Assembly: GCA_026874595.1 (NCBI GenBank)
Contig: CM049313.1
Coordinates: 62,171,659-62,235,658, forward strand
DNA: 64,000 nt
Direction of reading: 5' to 3'
Source of the DNA: Sipunculus nudus
Lineage: Eukaryota; Annelida; Sipuncula; Golfingiida; Sipunculidae
Part shown: positions 62,221-64,000 of the stretch, one piece after another
Layout of the letters: each line of letters begins with the position of its first letter
Numbering within the stretch: the stretch's first letter is position 1
Notes under the pieces: model-generated
Told to the model about the DNA's origin: nothing
Database searches by the model: none
The model's input: the letters and a program-made list of their open reading frames with translations, nothing else
Position numbers and translations under genes: made by a program

Positions 62221-64000
62221 TCAGCATCTATTTTCCCCGGCATACTTGGGTTTCCCAGTACCTATGTTCCCGGGGATACCTGTTTTCCCCGGTACCTGTG
62301 TTCTCCGGTATACTTGTGTTCCCCGGTACCTGTTTTCTCTGGTATACCTGTGTTCCCCGCTACCTATATTTCCCGGTATACCTGTGTTCCCCGTCACCTT
62401 TGTTCCCAGGTATAATCTGTGTTCCCCAGTACCTATATCCCCAGGAATACCTTTGTTCCCCGGTACCTATGTTCCTCGGTATTAAAGTGTTCCCTGGTAC
62501 CTATGTTCCCTGGTAAACCTATGTTCCTCGGTACCTTTGTTCCCCGGTATACCTGTTTCCCCGGTATACCTGTGTTCCCAGGTATACCTGTGTTCCTCGG
62601 AACCTATCTTCCCCGGTATACCTCTGTTCCCCTGTATACCTGTGGTCCCCGGTACCTGTGTTCTCCGGTATACCTGTGTTCCCAGGTACCTGAGTTGGCC
62701 GGTATCCTTGTGTTCCCCGGTACCTGTGTTCCCCGGTACCTATGTTCCCCAGGATAACTGTGTTCCCCGGTACCTATCTTCCCCGGTATACATGATTCCC
62801 TGGTTCCTATGTTCTCCGGTATACCTGTGTTCCCCGGTACCTGTGTTCTCCGATATACCTGTGTTCCCCGGTACCTGTGTTCTGCGGTATACTTGTGTTC
62901 CCCGGTACCTGTGTTCCCCTGTACCTGTGTTCCCCTATATACCTGTGTTCCCCGGTACCTGTGTTCTCCGGTATACCTGTGTTCCCCGGTACCTATCTTC
63001 CCCTGTATACCTGTGTTCCCCAGTACCTATATCCCTAGGAATACCTTTGTTCCCCGGTACCTATGTTCCTCGGTATTAAAGTGTTCCCTGGTACCTATGT
63101 TCCCTGGTAAACCTGTGTTCCTCGGTACCTTTTTCCCCCGGTATACCTGTTTTCCCAGGTATACCTGTGTTCCCCAGGATAACTGTGTTCCCCGGTACCT
63201 ATCTTCCCCGGTATACATGATTCCCTGGTTCCTATGTTCTCCGGTATACCTGTGTTCCCCAGTACCTGTGTTCTCCGATATACCTGTGTTCCCCGGGACC
63301 TGTGTTCTGCGGTATACTTGTGGTCCCCCTTACCTGTGTTCTCCGGTATACCTGTGATCCCCGTTACCTGTGTTCACAGGTACCTGTGTTCTCCGGTATA
63401 CCTGTGTTCCCCGGTACCTATCTTCCCCTGTATACCTGTGTTCCCCAGTTCCTATATCCCCAGGAATACCTTTGTTCCCCGGTACCTATGTTCCTCGGTA
63501 TTAAAGTGTTCCCTGGTACCTATGTTCCCTGGTAAACCTGTGTTCCTCGGTACCTTTTTCCCCCGGTATACCTGTTTTCCCAGGTATACCTGTGTTCCCA
63601 GGTATACTTGTGTTCCTCGGTACCTATCTTCCCCGGTATACCTCTGTTCCCCTGTACACCTGTGGTCCCCGTTACCTGTGTTCTCCGGTATACCTGTGAT
63701 CCCCGTTACCTGTGTTCACAGGTACCTGTGTTCTCCGGTATACCTGTGTTCCCCCGTTACCTGTGTTCCCCTTTATTCCTGTTTTCCCTGGTACCTATGT
63801 TACCCTGTATACCTGTTTTCCATGGTACCTATGGTCCCCTGTATACCTATTTTCCCCGAGTACCTATGTTCCCTGGTTTACCTTTGTTCCCCGGTACCTA
63901 TGTTTACAGGTATATCTGTGTTCCCTGATGTACCTGTGTTTCCCAGTTACTGTGTTCCCGGGTATACCTGATTTCCCCGGTATATCGTTTTCTTGGTACC
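62221..64000. repeat. 17-19-bp GGTACC/GGTATACC satellite with a higher-order repeat
   Basis: About 100 head-to-tail units of two main forms, TGTGTTCCCCGGTACC (17 bp per unit) and TGTGTTCCCCGGTATACC (19 bp per unit), mixed with single-base variants. A higher-order period of 425 bp links 62791 to 63216 (GTATACATGATTCCCTGGTT) and 63075 to 63500 (GGTATTAAAGTGTTCC); the same marker also occurs at 62481, 594 bp earlier. The array reaches the right window edge. Open frames of up to 245 codons in two or three frames at once come from the near absence of stop codons in the unit and are not genes. Confidence 0.95.

Noticed and set aside
62187-63971. Proline/cysteine-rich repeat proteins of 106-245 codons
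   Set aside because: Overlapping frames are open at once through a 17-19-bp satellite with no stop codons, and no start context or splice sites single out one frame.

Overview
This is a eukaryotic, gene-poor, AT-rich window. The evidence is: no operon-like gene packing, one intron-containing gene with canonical GT-AG splice sites, several tRNA-derived SINEs, MITE-like inverted-repeat elements, long TA/CA microsatellites and two large satellite arrays. The overall look, and the one recognisable gene (a neuropeptide GPCR of the vasopressin/oxytocin-GnRH receptor superfamily), suit a marine lophotrochozoan, most likely a mollusc such as a bivalve. That assignment is inference; no marker here proves it.

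Layout. 1-3480 is a 28-bp satellite (about 124 copies) with a 1512-bp (54-monomer) higher-order repeat, ending in a strongly diverged form of the same 28-mer up to about 3730. 4180-6250 holds two families of longer tandem repeats (338 bp and about 279 bp) rich in the palindrome GGTGGCGCCACC. 6880-44000 is mostly unique AT-rich sequence dotted with inverted-repeat elements (6880-8004, 10501-10696, 13402-13524, 15979-16032, 34869-35248, 37665-37835), tRNA-derived SINEs (12123, 17003, 17911 and 31805), a poly-G/poly-C MITE-like family (15528, 32418, 38270, 53428) and microsatellites. 42133-48600 is a patchwork of local duplications: a 500-bp element present twice, 72-bp direct repeats around one copy, a dispersed 35-bp minisatellite, and a 320-bp tandem duplication. 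49377-54853 carries the GPCR gene in two coding exons with a 4064-bp phase-0 intron. 54854-62200 has no recognised gene. 62220-64000 is a 17-19-bp GGTACC-rich satellite running off the right edge.

The only confident protein-coding gene is the GPCR: 417 aa from the first in-frame ATG, all seven membrane helices, the TM3-ECL2 disulfide cysteines, but non-consensus residues at several class A microswitch positions. One further ORF (6356-6581) is offered as a weak exon candidate. Most other long open frames are by-products of satellites, microsatellites or AT-rich sequence. No rRNA, CRISPR array, bacterial operon or viral gene was seen, and no defence or biosynthetic system is present.
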